From: Pseudomonas putida
Lineage (GTDB): Bacteria; Pseudomonadota; Gammaproteobacteria; Pseudomonadales; Pseudomonadaceae
Direction of reading: 5' to 3'
DNA: 64,000 nt
NCBI RefSeq assembly: GCF_016406145.1
Contig: NZ_CP066306.1
Span: 1,798,001-1,862,000, forward strand
A program made the translations under genes and the position numbers. This document shows positions 27,485 to 40,899 of the stretch, piece after piece (within the stretch, counting starts at the first letter, position 1; every line of letters begins with the position of its first letter). The notes under the pieces were generated by a model. It was not told the origin of the DNA. It saw nothing but the letters and a program-made list of their open reading frames with translations, and ran no database searches.

Positions 27485-28479
27485 CGGATAGCAGGTGTCC
27501 TGGCGCGTTCATGGGTACGTGGTGTCCATGGGAACAAGACCTCGATCCGGGTACCGAGGCCCAGCTGGCTGGTAATTTTCAGTGTGCCCTGGAGCGCTGT
27601 GGCACGCTCCTGCATGCCGGCCATCCCGCGCTGGCCTGCCTCAGCCGGATTGGCGGCGGGGATGAAGCCCTGGCCATCGTCCTCTATCGACAAGGTCAGG
27701 CCGGCGGGGCTGCGCTGCAGGCGGATGGTCAGGTTGCGCGCCTTGGCATGGCGCAATATGTTGGTGACCGCTTCTTGCGCGATGCGAAAAGCAGCCATGG
27801 TCACCTCCTCGCAAATGCCACCCAGCCTTTGATGACACTCCAGGCTCCAATGCATGTCGGTGCTTCCTAGCGTGCGCACCAGATGTGCACGCAAGCTGGC
27901 TTCCAAGCCAAGACTTGCCAACTGCCGTGGATTGAGGAGTGCAGAGACATCACGCACCTTGCTCAGAGTGTCATCGAGTGTGCTGCACAGGGTGCCGCAT
28001 TGGGCCTGCACATCGCTTGGCAGCCGCCGCTGCAACCACTCCAGCTGCAATTTGGCAGCGGTCAGCAGTTGGCCTATGTCGTCATGCAGTTCACGGCTCA
28101 GGTGCTGGCGTTCGCTTTCCTGGACTTTGAGCATGCGATCGGCCAGTTCTGCCGGGCGCAAGCTTATAGACCTGGCACCCTGGCTCAGGTGCCAGCCGAC
28201 CCCGAACATTGCCATCAGCTGTAACAGCATCAGGCTGGCCGGTATGGCATGCCCGCCAGTGAACAGCAGCAGGTTGGCAAAAAGTGACGCCACGCACAGT
28301 AATGCGGTCGCCCAGCGCAGCACAGTGGGGAGGGAGCGGCAACGCAGAGCATTCTTCAAGCGTGGGAGCATAGATGGGAAGCCACTGAAACCTTGCTGAT
28401 GGAGGCCTTGCGCATGTCTTGCCGGAGGCTTTGGCGTAGTGCTTTCAATAATCGCCAAGTGCGCGTTGAGGCGATCCAT
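27481..28479 (-). CDS. NarX-type sensor histidine kinase (HisKA_3)
   Basis: A 332-residue membrane kinase if ATG 28479 (MDRLNAHLAI) is used. Two hydrophobic segments at about 50-95 with almost no periplasmic loop are followed by a HisKA_3 dimerisation domain, ESERQHLSRELHDDIGQLL (His in the H-box), and a small HATPase domain with EAVTNILRHAKA and IEDDGQGF. The lack of an extracytoplasmic domain suggests sensing in the membrane or cytoplasm. Starts are uncertain: ATG 28371 would remove the N-terminal 36 residues, and the open frame reaches back to 28581. No start has a good SD. Confidence 0.88.
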   Translation of the reverse strand: MDRLNAHLAIIESTTPKPPARHAQGLHQQGFSGFPSMLPRLKNALRCRSLPTVLRWATALLCVASLFANLLLFTGGHAIPASLMLLQLMAMFGVGWHLSQGARSISLRPAELADRMLKVQESERQHLSRELHDDIGQLLTAAKLQLEWLQRRLPSDVQAQCGTLCSTLDDTLSKVRDVSALLNPRQLASLGLEASLRAHLVRTLGSTDMHWSLECHQRLGGICEEVTMAAFRIAQEAVTNILRHAKARNLTIRLQRSPAGLTLSIEDDGQGFIPAANPAEAGQRGMAGMQERATALQGTLKITSQLGLGTRIEVLFPWTPRTHERARTPAIR

Positions 28480-28748
28480 ATACGGGTGACCGGTACTTGT
28501 TAGTGTGCATGGTATCACTTCAGGCCTGTTTGGTCGCGAGTGGGTAATGCTTTGAAACCTCAAGGTTTGCGGGGCGATCAAGGGGAGGCAATGCCTGATT
28601 CGAGCAGCAAATAGCCACCATTGATTGGCCTGGATGGCCTGCTCAGATCAACTTGCGCGAAGTCCGGTATTGCAGGGTGTAGCAACTTTCAGCCGTTCAC
28701 AAGTTGGATCCTGATTCGGTATTACAGCGTCACCTTAGTTGCAGGTTG

Positions 28749-29270
28749 TCAATGACTGCTAGTGCGTTTGTTTGAGCAAGTTGGGCGATTGGCCATGAGG
28801 CCGGCCTGGTGCGTGTCAGCACAATCGCTGCGCGTTTCCTGGCAAGGCGCACACGTTTGCGGCAATGGCTGGTCCAGTGCGTTCGCCAGTTCGGCCAGCA
28901 AGGTGGTTTGTTCACTGGCATCAAGGGCGAGTCGCCCTGTGTGCGCATCGACAAGCTCCAGTTGCCAGGCCAGCAGGGTCAGGCAGGCCGCCAATGCAGG
29001 CAAGGCTTGATTGTGCAGGTGCAGCTGCATGCAGGCCGGAGCGAGCAGTTGCTGCAAGGCAGAGGCGTAGTTGGCGACTTCAAGCAGGCCCAGGCCGCTG
29101 GCGCGCCGGGCAAGAGTATCGAGGGTGTTGATGAGGCAATGGCAGGCGTCGGGGTCATTGGCGATCAGTTCCAGGTGCTGCAGGCACTCCTGGGACTGGG
29201 TCAGCAACACTTGCGCATCCAGCAGAAAGTCCTGCAGAGCGCTGCTGTCGAAAGCTGAACTGTCCATCAT
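28749..29270 (-). CDS. Degenerate Hpt-like (CheA P1-like) protein lacking the phospho-histidine
   Basis: A 173-residue helical protein. Residues 47-62 (INTLDTLARRASGLGL) align by eye with the Hpt pattern FRAxHTLKGSAGLLGL, but Asp51 stands where the phosphorylated His should be. The downstream helix ASALQQLLAP fits the rest of an Hpt bundle. The C-terminal about 35 residues are polar, Cys- and Thr-rich and probably disordered. The start is the double ATG at 29270/29267; the open frame upstream to 29366 is less likely. It is divergent from cheV across 346 bp, suggesting a chemotaxis or phosphorelay link. The function is inference only. Confidence 0.62.
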   Translation of the reverse strand: MMDSSAFDSSALQDFLLDAQVLLTQSQECLQHLELIANDPDACHCLINTLDTLARRASGLGLLEVANYASALQQLLAPACMQLHLHNQALPALAACLTLLAWQLELVDAHTGRLALDASEQTTLLAELANALDQPLPQTCAPCQETRSDCADTHQAGLMANRPTCSNKRTSSH

Positions 29271-29616
29271 GAGGTCCCGGCCCGCAACGCGGGAGCGGGG
29301 GATGGCCAAGCCGTGTCGTTCGCTAGCAAAAGCCTGACTCCATTCATGCAGTGAGAATGGCGTCACATTAATGGCTAAAGGATAGCGCGAACATCAGGTT
29401 GTACCCGGTTGACGCTAAGGGTTTCCCTGATGTTGCTCTAGGGGTGGATAGCTTGTCTAAGGAATGGATCCAAGGCTGGCTGCAGTAAAGCATGATGTTA
29501 ATGTGATATCAATTGGCCCGCGAAGCATTTTCGTTCAAGGGTCAAGCTGCGCACGCAGCCGCCGATACAAGGTGGATGAACTCACATTATTCCGAATTGA
29601 GCCTGGGGGTTTTCCA
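29271..29616. promoter_or_regulatory. Divergent control region between the Hpt-like gene and cheV
   Basis: 346 bp that should contain both promoters. It is locally AT-rich near 29361-29390. An open frame leading into cheV from 29464 lacks an SD and is taken as noncoding. I could not assign a sigma-28 or sigma-70 promoter with confidence. Confidence 0.5.
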
Positions 29617-30552
29617 ATGGCTGGCATTCTCGACACGGTAGACCAACGAACGCAACTGGTGGGTGAGAACCGCCTGGAAATCCTGATGTTCCGCCTGGCC
29701 GGGCGCCAGCTGTTCGCCATCAACGTGTTCAAGGTGCAGGAAGTGCTGCAATTGCCCAAATTGACCTTGATGCCACAGCGCCACGCGTTTGTCTGTGGCG
29801 TGGTCAACCTGCGTGGGCAAACCTTGCCGGTCATCGACCTGTCCCAGGCAATCGGCATGCGCCCGCTGCAGCCGGGGCCAGACAGCACCATCATCGTTAC
29901 CGAGTACAATCGCTCGGTGCAGGCGTTCCTGGTGGGTGGGGTCGATCGCATCGTCAACATGAACTGGGAAGCCATCATGCCGCCGCCTTCCAGCGCGGGC
30001 CGTCAGCATTACCTTACGGCCATCACCAAAGTGGACGAAAAGCTGGTGGAGGTCATTGATGTCGAGAAGGTGCTGGCCGAGATCGTGCCTTACAACGCGA
30101 AGGTCTCCAATGACAAGCTCGCTGACCCGATACTGGCTCGCGCTCGTGGCCGTGAAGTGCTACTGGTGGACGATTCCAGCGTGGCGCTGGCGCAGCTGCG
30201 TGACACCCTGTCGCAACTGGGGATGAAACTGCATGTTGCCAGCGACGGCCTGAAGGCCTTGCGCATGCTCAAGGGCTGGGCCGATGCGGGTGAGGATATG
30301 TGCGAAAAACTGCTGATGGTGTTCACTGACGCGGAAATGCCTGAAATGGACGGTTATCGGCTGACCACAGAAATCCGCAGCGATGCGCGCCTGCGCAAGC
30401 TGTACGTGGTGTTGCACACCTCGCTGTCGGGCAGCTTCAACGAATCCATGGTCAAGAAAGTCGGCTGCGACAATTTCCTTTCCAAGTTCCAGCCTGATCG
30501 CCTGGTCGACGTGGTCAAGCAGCGTTTGCTGCTGGATTCGACCACTGCGTGA
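29617..30552 (+). CDS. cheV: Chemotaxis coupling protein CheV
   Basis: A 311-residue CheW-receiver fusion that couples chemoreceptors to CheA and can be phosphorylated. The CheW domain covers about 15-160 (VVNLRGQTLPVIDLSQAIG); the C-terminal receiver has VLLVDDSSVALAQL and phospho-acceptor Asp in VFTDAEMPEMDGYRL. GGGGG lies about 10 bp before ATG 29617. CheV often pairs with a subset of receptors; two MCP genes are in this window but not adjacent. No other che genes are nearby. Confidence 0.95.
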   Translation: MAGILDTVDQRTQLVGENRLEILMFRLAGRQLFAINVFKVQEVLQLPKLTLMPQRHAFVCGVVNLRGQTLPVIDLSQAIGMRPLQPGPDSTIIVTEYNRSVQAFLVGGVDRIVNMNWEAIMPPPSSAGRQHYLTAITKVDEKLVEVIDVEKVLAEIVPYNAKVSNDKLADPILARARGREVLLVDDSSVALAQLRDTLSQLGMKLHVASDGLKALRMLKGWADAGEDMCEKLLMVFTDAEMPEMDGYRLTTEIRSDARLRKLYVVLHTSLSGSFNESMVKKVGCDNFLSKFQPDRLVDVVKQRLLLDSTTA

Positions 30553-30607
30553 TACCTGCGGCTGCCGGGTATAATTCGGCATTTGGCATGGCACGAGGCA
30601 GGCAGGG

Positions 30608-31411
30608 ATGTTTCTGAGTGAGCTGTATCGGTATCCGGTGAAATCGGGGCAGGCGCAACGCCTGGAGGCTTCACTGGTCGACAATCTGGGTTTGTCGGGT
30701 GACCGGCGCTGGCTGGTGGTCGAGCAAGACAACGGACGCTTTCTGACCCAGCGCGCCTGGCCTCAGCTCAGCCAGCTCAAGGCCGGCGAAGGGGAAGCGG
30801 GTACGCTGCTGCTGGAGGCGCCGGGGCTGCCAGCTCTGCATGTGGCGGTGCCGCCTGCAGATGATGGCCTGCGCGGGGTGACCATCTGGCGCGACACGCT
30901 GCGTGTGCCGGATGCCGGCGATGAAGCAGCAGCCTGGCTGTCGCAAGTGCTCGGCAAGCCAGTGCGACTGGTCCACTGCCCGGAGCATCGGGCGCGATAC
31001 CTGCCAAGCGGTTATGGCTTGAACAGCGACAGGGCGGCTTTCCCCGATGGGTTTCCGTTACTACTGATTGGCCAGGGTTCGCTGCAAGAGCTGAACCGGC
31101 GGATTGGCCGGCCAATGGAGATGCTGCGTTTTCGACCGAACTTGGTGGTGCACGGCGCAGAGCCGTTTGCCGAAGACGGCTGGAAGCGCATTCGTATTGG
31201 CGGGCTTGAGTTTCGCGTGCTCAAGCCGAGCGTGCGGTGCATCTTCACCACGCTGGACCCTGAAACCGGAGAGCGCAGCCCGGACCGGGAGCCTTTGACC
31301 ACCCTCAAGACCTTTCGCGAGCGCGAAGGTGACATCTTGTTCGGGCAGAACCTGGCTGTGGATGGCTGTGGTCGGCTTGAGGTGGGGATGGAGGTCGAAG
31401 TACTGGAGTAG
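30608..31411 (+). CDS. MOSC-domain protein (YcbX-like)
   Basis: A 267-residue protein with an N-terminal MOSC_N beta-barrel (FLSELYRYPVKSGQAQ start, about 1-110) and a MOSC domain (about 120-265) with the cofactor-region Cys in KPSVRCIFTTLDPETG. MOSC proteins use molybdenum cofactor; the E. coli relative YcbX acts in N-hydroxylated base-analogue detoxification (family knowledge). There is no C-terminal 2Fe-2S ferredoxin domain, so it is shorter than YcbX and would need an external electron donor. moaB and moeA lie 7 kb away. Confidence 0.9.
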   Translation: MFLSELYRYPVKSGQAQRLEASLVDNLGLSGDRRWLVVEQDNGRFLTQRAWPQLSQLKAGEGEAGTLLLEAPGLPALHVAVPPADDGLRGVTIWRDTLRVPDAGDEAAAWLSQVLGKPVRLVHCPEHRARYLPSGYGLNSDRAAFPDGFPLLLIGQGSLQELNRRIGRPMEMLRFRPNLVVHGAEPFAEDGWKRIRIGGLEFRVLKPSVRCIFTTLDPETGERSPDREPLTTLKTFREREGDILFGQNLAVDGCGRLEVGMEVEVLE

Positions 31412-31423
31412 TGGTAGCAAGTA

Positions 31424-31457
31424 CTGCCTCTTCGCGAGCTTGCTCGCGAAGAGGCAG
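31424..31457. terminator. Perfect 16-bp palindrome between convergent genes
   Basis: Arms CTGCCTCTTCGCGAGC and GCTCGCGAAGAGGCAG around TT. The TTCGCGAGC core is of the Pseudomonas REP type. It lies between the MOSC gene and slt, both ending here, and probably terminates both. Confidence 0.75.
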
Positions 31458-31464
31458 CATTGCT

Positions 31465-33393
31465 TCACATGTCGTCGAAATACCGCTCGTGCCAATCTAC
31501 CAACGGCTGCGGTGCATTGAGCTTCTGCCCGTAGATCACCGAGTAAGACAGCACGTTCTGCACATACTGACGCGTCTCGTCGAACGGAATCGATTCCACC
31601 CACACATCGAAGCTCAGGTGCTTGGCACCCTTGAGCCATTGACGTACGCGCCCGGGGCCGGCGTTATACGCTGCCGACGCCAGCACCCGATTGCCGTTGA
31701 ACTGGCCGTGTACCTGGCTCAGATAAGCTGCGCCCAGCTGAATGTTCGTGTCCGGGTTGAGCACCTGGCGCGGCGACGCCAGCGGAATGCTGAACTTGCG
31801 CGCTGTTTCCTTGGCTGTGGCCGGCATCAACTGCATGAGGCCGCTGGCACCTACACTGGAGCGCGCATCCTCCATGAAAGCGCTTTCCTGGCGTGTGATC
31901 GCGAACACCCAGCTTGAGTGCAACCCACGCACCTTGGCTTCGCGTACCAGCGTGTCGCGGTGGGCCATCGGGAAGCGGATATCGAGGTCGTCCCAGTACT
32001 TGGCCTGGCTAATGGTGCGAATGGCCGGGAAATACCAGCGCAGGTCATAGGCCAGGCGCGCCTGGGCAACCATTTCGTCGCGGCTGAAGTGGCGGCTAAC
32101 GTGATACCACTCGCGGCGACCGTCGACGATCTGGCCGCGGGCGTGGAACTCCAGGGCGCGCTGGATGCCGGGAGTATTGCGTACTTTGCTGACCAGTTGC
32201 GGGCTCAGTACCAGTGGTCTGTTGTTGAGCTGGTAGGGCGTTTGCGCCCGGTCGGCCGCGAGGAATCCGTAAAAATCCCGTTCGCGCGCCACGTTCTTGT
32301 ACAGCAACAGGCTTTGCGGGTTGTTTGGCTGGGCCAGTTCCAGGCTGCGCGCTTGCCAGTATTGCCAGCGGCTGCTGCTGGCCAGGTCCTGCGGCAAGCG
32401 CTTGGTCAGTTCGTAGGCATCTTCCCAGCGGCCCAGGCGCAGCAGCAGGCGAAGACGCCATTCGCTGACCGTGTTGTCCCGCAGCTCAGGGTCGTAGCGC
32501 GTCATCAGGTCAAGAGCGCGTGGGTCATAGCGGCGTGCCAGGGTCAGGCCGATTTCACGAGCGATAGCCACTTTTTCATCGCGGGAGAAGTGCATGCGCT
32601 GGGCGTAGTCGTCAAGCAGGGCCATGGCGCGTTCAGGGTCTTGCCGAGCCAGGCGGCGCAGGCCCAGGCTGACGACATCGGACATGGCCTCGTTGACCGG
32701 TGTGAAGCGCGACGGCTGGTTGAGCAGTTCTGGCTTTTGCGCGACATCGACCAGCAGGCGGCCTTGCGGGCCAAGCGTGGTCAGCGATTTGACCAGGCTG
32801 TTGGCCAGGGAGTAGTTACGCGCCTGGGCTGCCAACTTGGCACGGTTCCAGCGCTTGGCCTCAGTCAGCTGACCTTCGGCGGCCCACATACCGAACAGGG
32901 TGTCGCAGGCGGCCGGTTGCGACTTGCCCACGTTCCACAGTTTTTCGGCGCTGGCATAACCTTCGGCGCGCAGGCCATGGCTCAGCTGGTACTGGCCGTT
33001 GAGGCAGTCCAGTTCGGTGAAGTTGAGCTTGGGGTCATAGTATTTGACGAAGGTGTTCCACTCGCCGCGTTCGGCCAGCCAGCGCAACCAGCGCAGTTTC
33101 ATCCAGTTGGCCTGGGGAAGGTCGCCATGTTTGGCCAGGAACGCTTCGATTTCCTGGTTGCTGGCGCTTTTCAGCCGAGCGGTCAGTTCGTCGTAGGCCA
33201 AATAGGGCGTCAGCGGATAATCGCGCAGGGCCTGGGCGTAGCGAAGGTAAGGGCCCTTGTCGCCCTTGGCCAATGCACGCTTGGCCTCGTCGTAGTACTG
33301 ACGTTGCTGAGAGAGGTCTATGGCCTGCGCCGCGCTGGCGGTGGCGGCGGTAAGCAGCAGGCAGGAAGCAATCTGTAACAGGCGGCTGCGCAT
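31465..33393 (-). CDS. slt: Soluble lytic murein transglycosylase
   Basis: A periplasmic lytic transglycosylase of 642 residues that cleaves peptidoglycan to anhydromuropeptides. A signal peptide (MRSRLLQIASCLLLTAATA, cleavage near ASAAQA) precedes a large alpha-helical superhelix (about 30-440) and a C-terminal lysozyme-like domain with catalytic Glu in TRQESAFMEDARSSVG and ASGLMQLMPATA. The start is ATG 33393 (GGA upstream); an in-frame ATG 24 bp upstream is possible. The products feed muropeptide recycling, to which nagZ in this window belongs. Confidence 0.94.
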   Translation of the reverse strand: MRSRLLQIASCLLLTAATASAAQAIDLSQQRQYYDEAKRALAKGDKGPYLRYAQALRDYPLTPYLAYDELTARLKSASNQEIEAFLAKHGDLPQANWMKLRWLRWLAERGEWNTFVKYYDPKLNFTELDCLNGQYQLSHGLRAEGYASAEKLWNVGKSQPAACDTLFGMWAAEGQLTEAKRWNRAKLAAQARNYSLANSLVKSLTTLGPQGRLLVDVAQKPELLNQPSRFTPVNEAMSDVVSLGLRRLARQDPERAMALLDDYAQRMHFSRDEKVAIAREIGLTLARRYDPRALDLMTRYDPELRDNTVSEWRLRLLLRLGRWEDAYELTKRLPQDLASSSRWQYWQARSLELAQPNNPQSLLLYKNVARERDFYGFLAADRAQTPYQLNNRPLVLSPQLVSKVRNTPGIQRALEFHARGQIVDGRREWYHVSRHFSRDEMVAQARLAYDLRWYFPAIRTISQAKYWDDLDIRFPMAHRDTLVREAKVRGLHSSWVFAITRQESAFMEDARSSVGASGLMQLMPATAKETARKFSIPLASPRQVLNPDTNIQLGAAYLSQVHGQFNGNRVLASAAYNAGPGRVRQWLKGAKHLSFDVWVESIPFDETRQYVQNVLSYSVIYGQKLNAPQPLVDWHERYFDDM

Positions 33394-33614
33394 GATACGT
33401 CCGGGCAGTTGAACCATGGGAAAGTGACGGCGGAGCCAGCACTGTTGGAAGCTATTGTTCTAGCTTAGCTGTTTGCCGGCAGCGGGTGAAAGCACTGTGC
33501 TTGTATCAAGGCATTAAGTTCGACCGGATGTCGCAATGCCCTGGCAGCGCGGTCAACTTAATGCCGGAACGGGCCAACTCAGGTAGAATGCGCGCCCGCT
33601 TTCTGGAGACGAAC

Positions 33615-35543
<1,929 letters not shown>

Positions 35544-35550
35544 GCCAGTC

Positions 35551-35621
35551 CCGGCCTCATCGCCGGCAAGCCGGCTCCTACAGGATCTCTGTGGGAGCCG
35601 GCTTGCCGGCGATGAGGCCGG
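35551..35621. repeat. Inverted REP pair
   Basis: Two 32-bp arms (35551-35582 and 35590-35621) in inverted orientation, differing by one base, with a 7-nt spacer. The sequence CCGGCAAGCCGGCTCCTAC is a P. putida-type REP. It lies between the ends of uup and the universal stress protein gene. Confidence 0.92.
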
Positions 35622-35631
35622 ACAGGCTGAG

Positions 35632-36072
35632 TCATTCTTTCTTCTGCAACCGCACCGCCAGTACATCGCACGGCGCGCCATGCAGCACGTCATTGGCCGT
35701 TGAGCCCAGCAGCAATGCCAGGCCATGGCGGCCATGGCTGCCAACCACGATCAGATCGCAGTTCTGCTCCTTGGCCAACTGGTGGATCTCTTGGCGCGGT
35801 TGGCCATAGGTCAGGTGAGAATCACCGCGGTTGATCTCGGGGTACTTGTTGAACAGGCGTTCCATGCGCTCCTTGGCCTGATCGAACTGTTGCTGTTGCA
35901 GCTGCGACAGGTCCATTGGCACGTCACCGCCAAATGCCATGGCCATGGGTTCGACGATATGCACCAGCGAGACCTTGGCGCCTGTGGGCTCGGCGAGCTT
36001 CATGGCACGCTTGATCACCGGGTCGCACTCTTCGGTGAGGTCGACGGCGACCAGAAGATGTTCGTAAGGCAT
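35632..36072 (-). CDS. Universal stress protein UspA family
   Basis: A 146-residue UspA-fold protein. The N-terminal strand MPYEHLLVAVDLTEECD carries the Asp typical of the nucleotide site, and the glycine motif VGSHGRHGLALLLGSTAND (G-x2-G-x8-GS) indicates ATP binding, as in UspFG/MJ0577 types. AGGAG precedes ATG 36072. It is divergent from a small membrane-protein gene. UspA-class proteins are induced by growth arrest; no regulatory site can be assigned here. Confidence 0.93.
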   Translation of the reverse strand: MPYEHLLVAVDLTEECDPVIKRAMKLAEPTGAKVSLVHIVEPMAMAFGGDVPMDLSQLQQQQFDQAKERMERLFNKYPEINRGDSHLTYGQPRQEIHQLAKEQNCDLIVVGSHGRHGLALLLGSTANDVLHGAPCDVLAVRLQKKE

Positions 36073-36180
36073 GAGCTGTACTCCTGACAATCGCGATAGT
36101 AGAAGTATGGTCGCTTCGGGCGGGTCTTGCGTGAAACCGAGTAACCCGCTCATTTGCAACGCTTTATGGGATCTACAGAT

Positions 36181-36618
36181 ATGACGGTATTGCTGGTGGT
36201 GTCAATCCTTGCGCTGATTCTCAGCCCGTTTGCCTGGCTGCGCCAGTCGCGCAAACAGGGTGAGCAGATGAGCTTGCGCCTGGAGGCGCGGCGCATGGGG
36301 TTGGCCATGCAACTGGCGCCGCAGCAGTGGCCGCACTGGCTGGAAAAAGAGCCCCCCAGCCCCTGCCCGCAGTACCATCGGGCGCGTCGGCGTGGGCATG
36401 AAGACAGCTGGTGCTACTGGCAGGTCAGCCCTGGTGTGTGGTGGAACCAATGGCGTGAAGTGTGTGAGGAACCGCGTTTGAATGATGTTTTCTCGCGGCT
36501 GCCGGGGACCGTTTACAAGGTCGAAGCCGACAAGCGCATGATCGCGTTGTGCTGGAGCGAGCGGGGTGACAAATCTGTGTTGCAGGATATTGCCTACGCC
36601 TTCGAAACCCTAGCCTGA
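36181..36618 (+). CDS. Hypothetical protein with one N-terminal membrane segment
   Basis: A 145-residue protein not recognised. Residues 1-19 (MTVLLVVSILALILSPFAW) form a membrane anchor; the rest is basic then Trp-rich (WCYWQVSPGVWWNQWRE), probably cytoplasmic by the positive-inside rule. The start is ATG 36181 with GGGA 9 bp before; ATG 36166 and ATG 36154 are alternatives. A long hairpin follows. No functional clue comes from its neighbours. Confidence 0.75.
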   Translation: MTVLLVVSILALILSPFAWLRQSRKQGEQMSLRLEARRMGLAMQLAPQQWPHWLEKEPPSPCPQYHRARRRGHEDSWCYWQVSPGVWWNQWREVCEEPRLNDVFSRLPGTVYKVEADKRMIALCWSERGDKSVLQDIAYAFETLA

Positions 36619-37103
36619 CATCGTTCAACGACAAAGCGGCAACTTGGCAGCACCCCATCAGGGGCAGATGCCAGGTTGCCGCTTTGTCGTTTCTGCAGAG
36701 CAGAAAAGGCCAGGCAGGCCGGGAAATTCTTTAAGCCAGTCGCAGTGTAGCCAACCTGCAGCGGTGTGCATCGAAAAATGCAGCGGCCTTCTTTTTGTCG
36801 TCAATCGCTGACATGAATGATCAGTAATCACTGTCATCATGATTTATACCCAGACGCTAGAAAATGACCGGAAAGTCGCGTTTCCACCGTGCCTGTGAGC
36901 ATTTGACAACGCCGACCTTTTCGGAGAATGTGTGCATACCCAAATCAAACGGGCGTATGAATTGAGCGTTTGTATGTCACAACGCTCATCCAGAATCCCG
37001 ACTAGCGCGCTGACGGGTGTGCCTGGGCAAGAGCAGCGAAGCGCTGCTTTTCCACCAGCGATCGGCGTGTACAGTTCAGCTTCCATATCGTGGAGATCAG
37101 TTG
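36619..37103. promoter_or_regulatory. fadB: Intergenic and upstream region of fadBA
   Basis: 485 bp without a supported gene. It begins with the long hairpin at 36627-36691 and ends with the fadB SD (GGAG, 10 bp before ATG). Near 36946-36972 an inverted CAAACG...CGTTTG pair with a 15-bp gap consists of half-sites of the PsrA operator type. A minus-strand open frame of 80 codons at 36844-37086 has no SD and non-family content, and is rejected. Confidence 0.6.
36627..36691 (+). terminator. Long stem-loop after the small membrane-protein gene
   Basis: Two 23-bp arms with one mismatch (AACGACAAAGCGGCAAC in the left arm) surround a 19-nt loop that contains CCCC/GGGG. It starts 8 bp after the stop codon. 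The right end has TT only, so it may be a processing or stability element as well as a terminator. Confidence 0.7.
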
Positions 37104-39251
<2,148 letters not shown>

Positions 39252-39276
39252 GCAGCCAACGCCTTTGAGAGAGTAG

Positions 39277-40467
<1,191 letters not shown>

Positions 40468-40484
40468 TCGCGTAGCGGGACAGC

Positions 40485-40518
40485 AGCCGGGGCCTTGTGC
40501 CCCGGCTTTTGTTTTTTT
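40485..40518 (+). terminator. Rho-independent terminator of fadBA
   Basis: AGCCGGGG / CCCCGGCT, 8-bp stem with 7-nt loop, followed by TTTGTTTTTTT. Canonical. Confidence 0.92.
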
Positions 40519-40547
40519 ACAGAATTTGTTTCAAGAGGGAAGGCGAC

Positions 40548-40799
40548 ATGCAGATACAACCAGGCGTATACCGGCATTACAAAGGGCCTGAGTACCGTGT
40601 CTTCAGTGTCGCACGGCACTCCGAAAGCGAAGAGTGGATGGTTTTCTACCAATGCCTGTATGGTGACTACAGCTTCTGGGTACGACCACTTTCGATGTTC
40701 CAGGAGTCAGTCGAGGTTGACGGCGAGCAGGTGCCACGCTTTGCTTTGGTCAAGGCCGAAGAAGGGTTGCCTGAGCTGCTTGGCAAGGCGTACGAGTGA
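40548..40799 (+). CDS. DUF1653-family small protein
   Basis: An 83-residue soluble protein with the DUF1653 pattern: GVYRHYKGPEYRVFSVARHS, then an aromatic SEEWMVFYQCLYGDYSFWVR and RPLSMFQE. Function is unknown. The start is ATG 40548 with GGAAGG upstream; the open frame from 40497 passes through the fadA terminator and is rejected. It lies between the fadBA terminator and topA. Confidence 0.88.
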   Translation: MQIQPGVYRHYKGPEYRVFSVARHSESEEWMVFYQCLYGDYSFWVRPLSMFQESVEVDGEQVPRFALVKAEEGLPELLGKAYE

Positions 40800-40899
40800 A
40801 CGACCGCGCTTGACCTCACTCTATTGCCACTATATATAGCGGTGCCGCGTCCGGCACCTGACGCGTTTTTCATCTTCAGATTCAGGAATACTCCGATCC

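Noticed and set aside
36844..37086. 80-codon minus-strand ORF upstream of fadB
   Set aside because: No SD, no recognisable pattern, and it spans the likely fadB promoter region.
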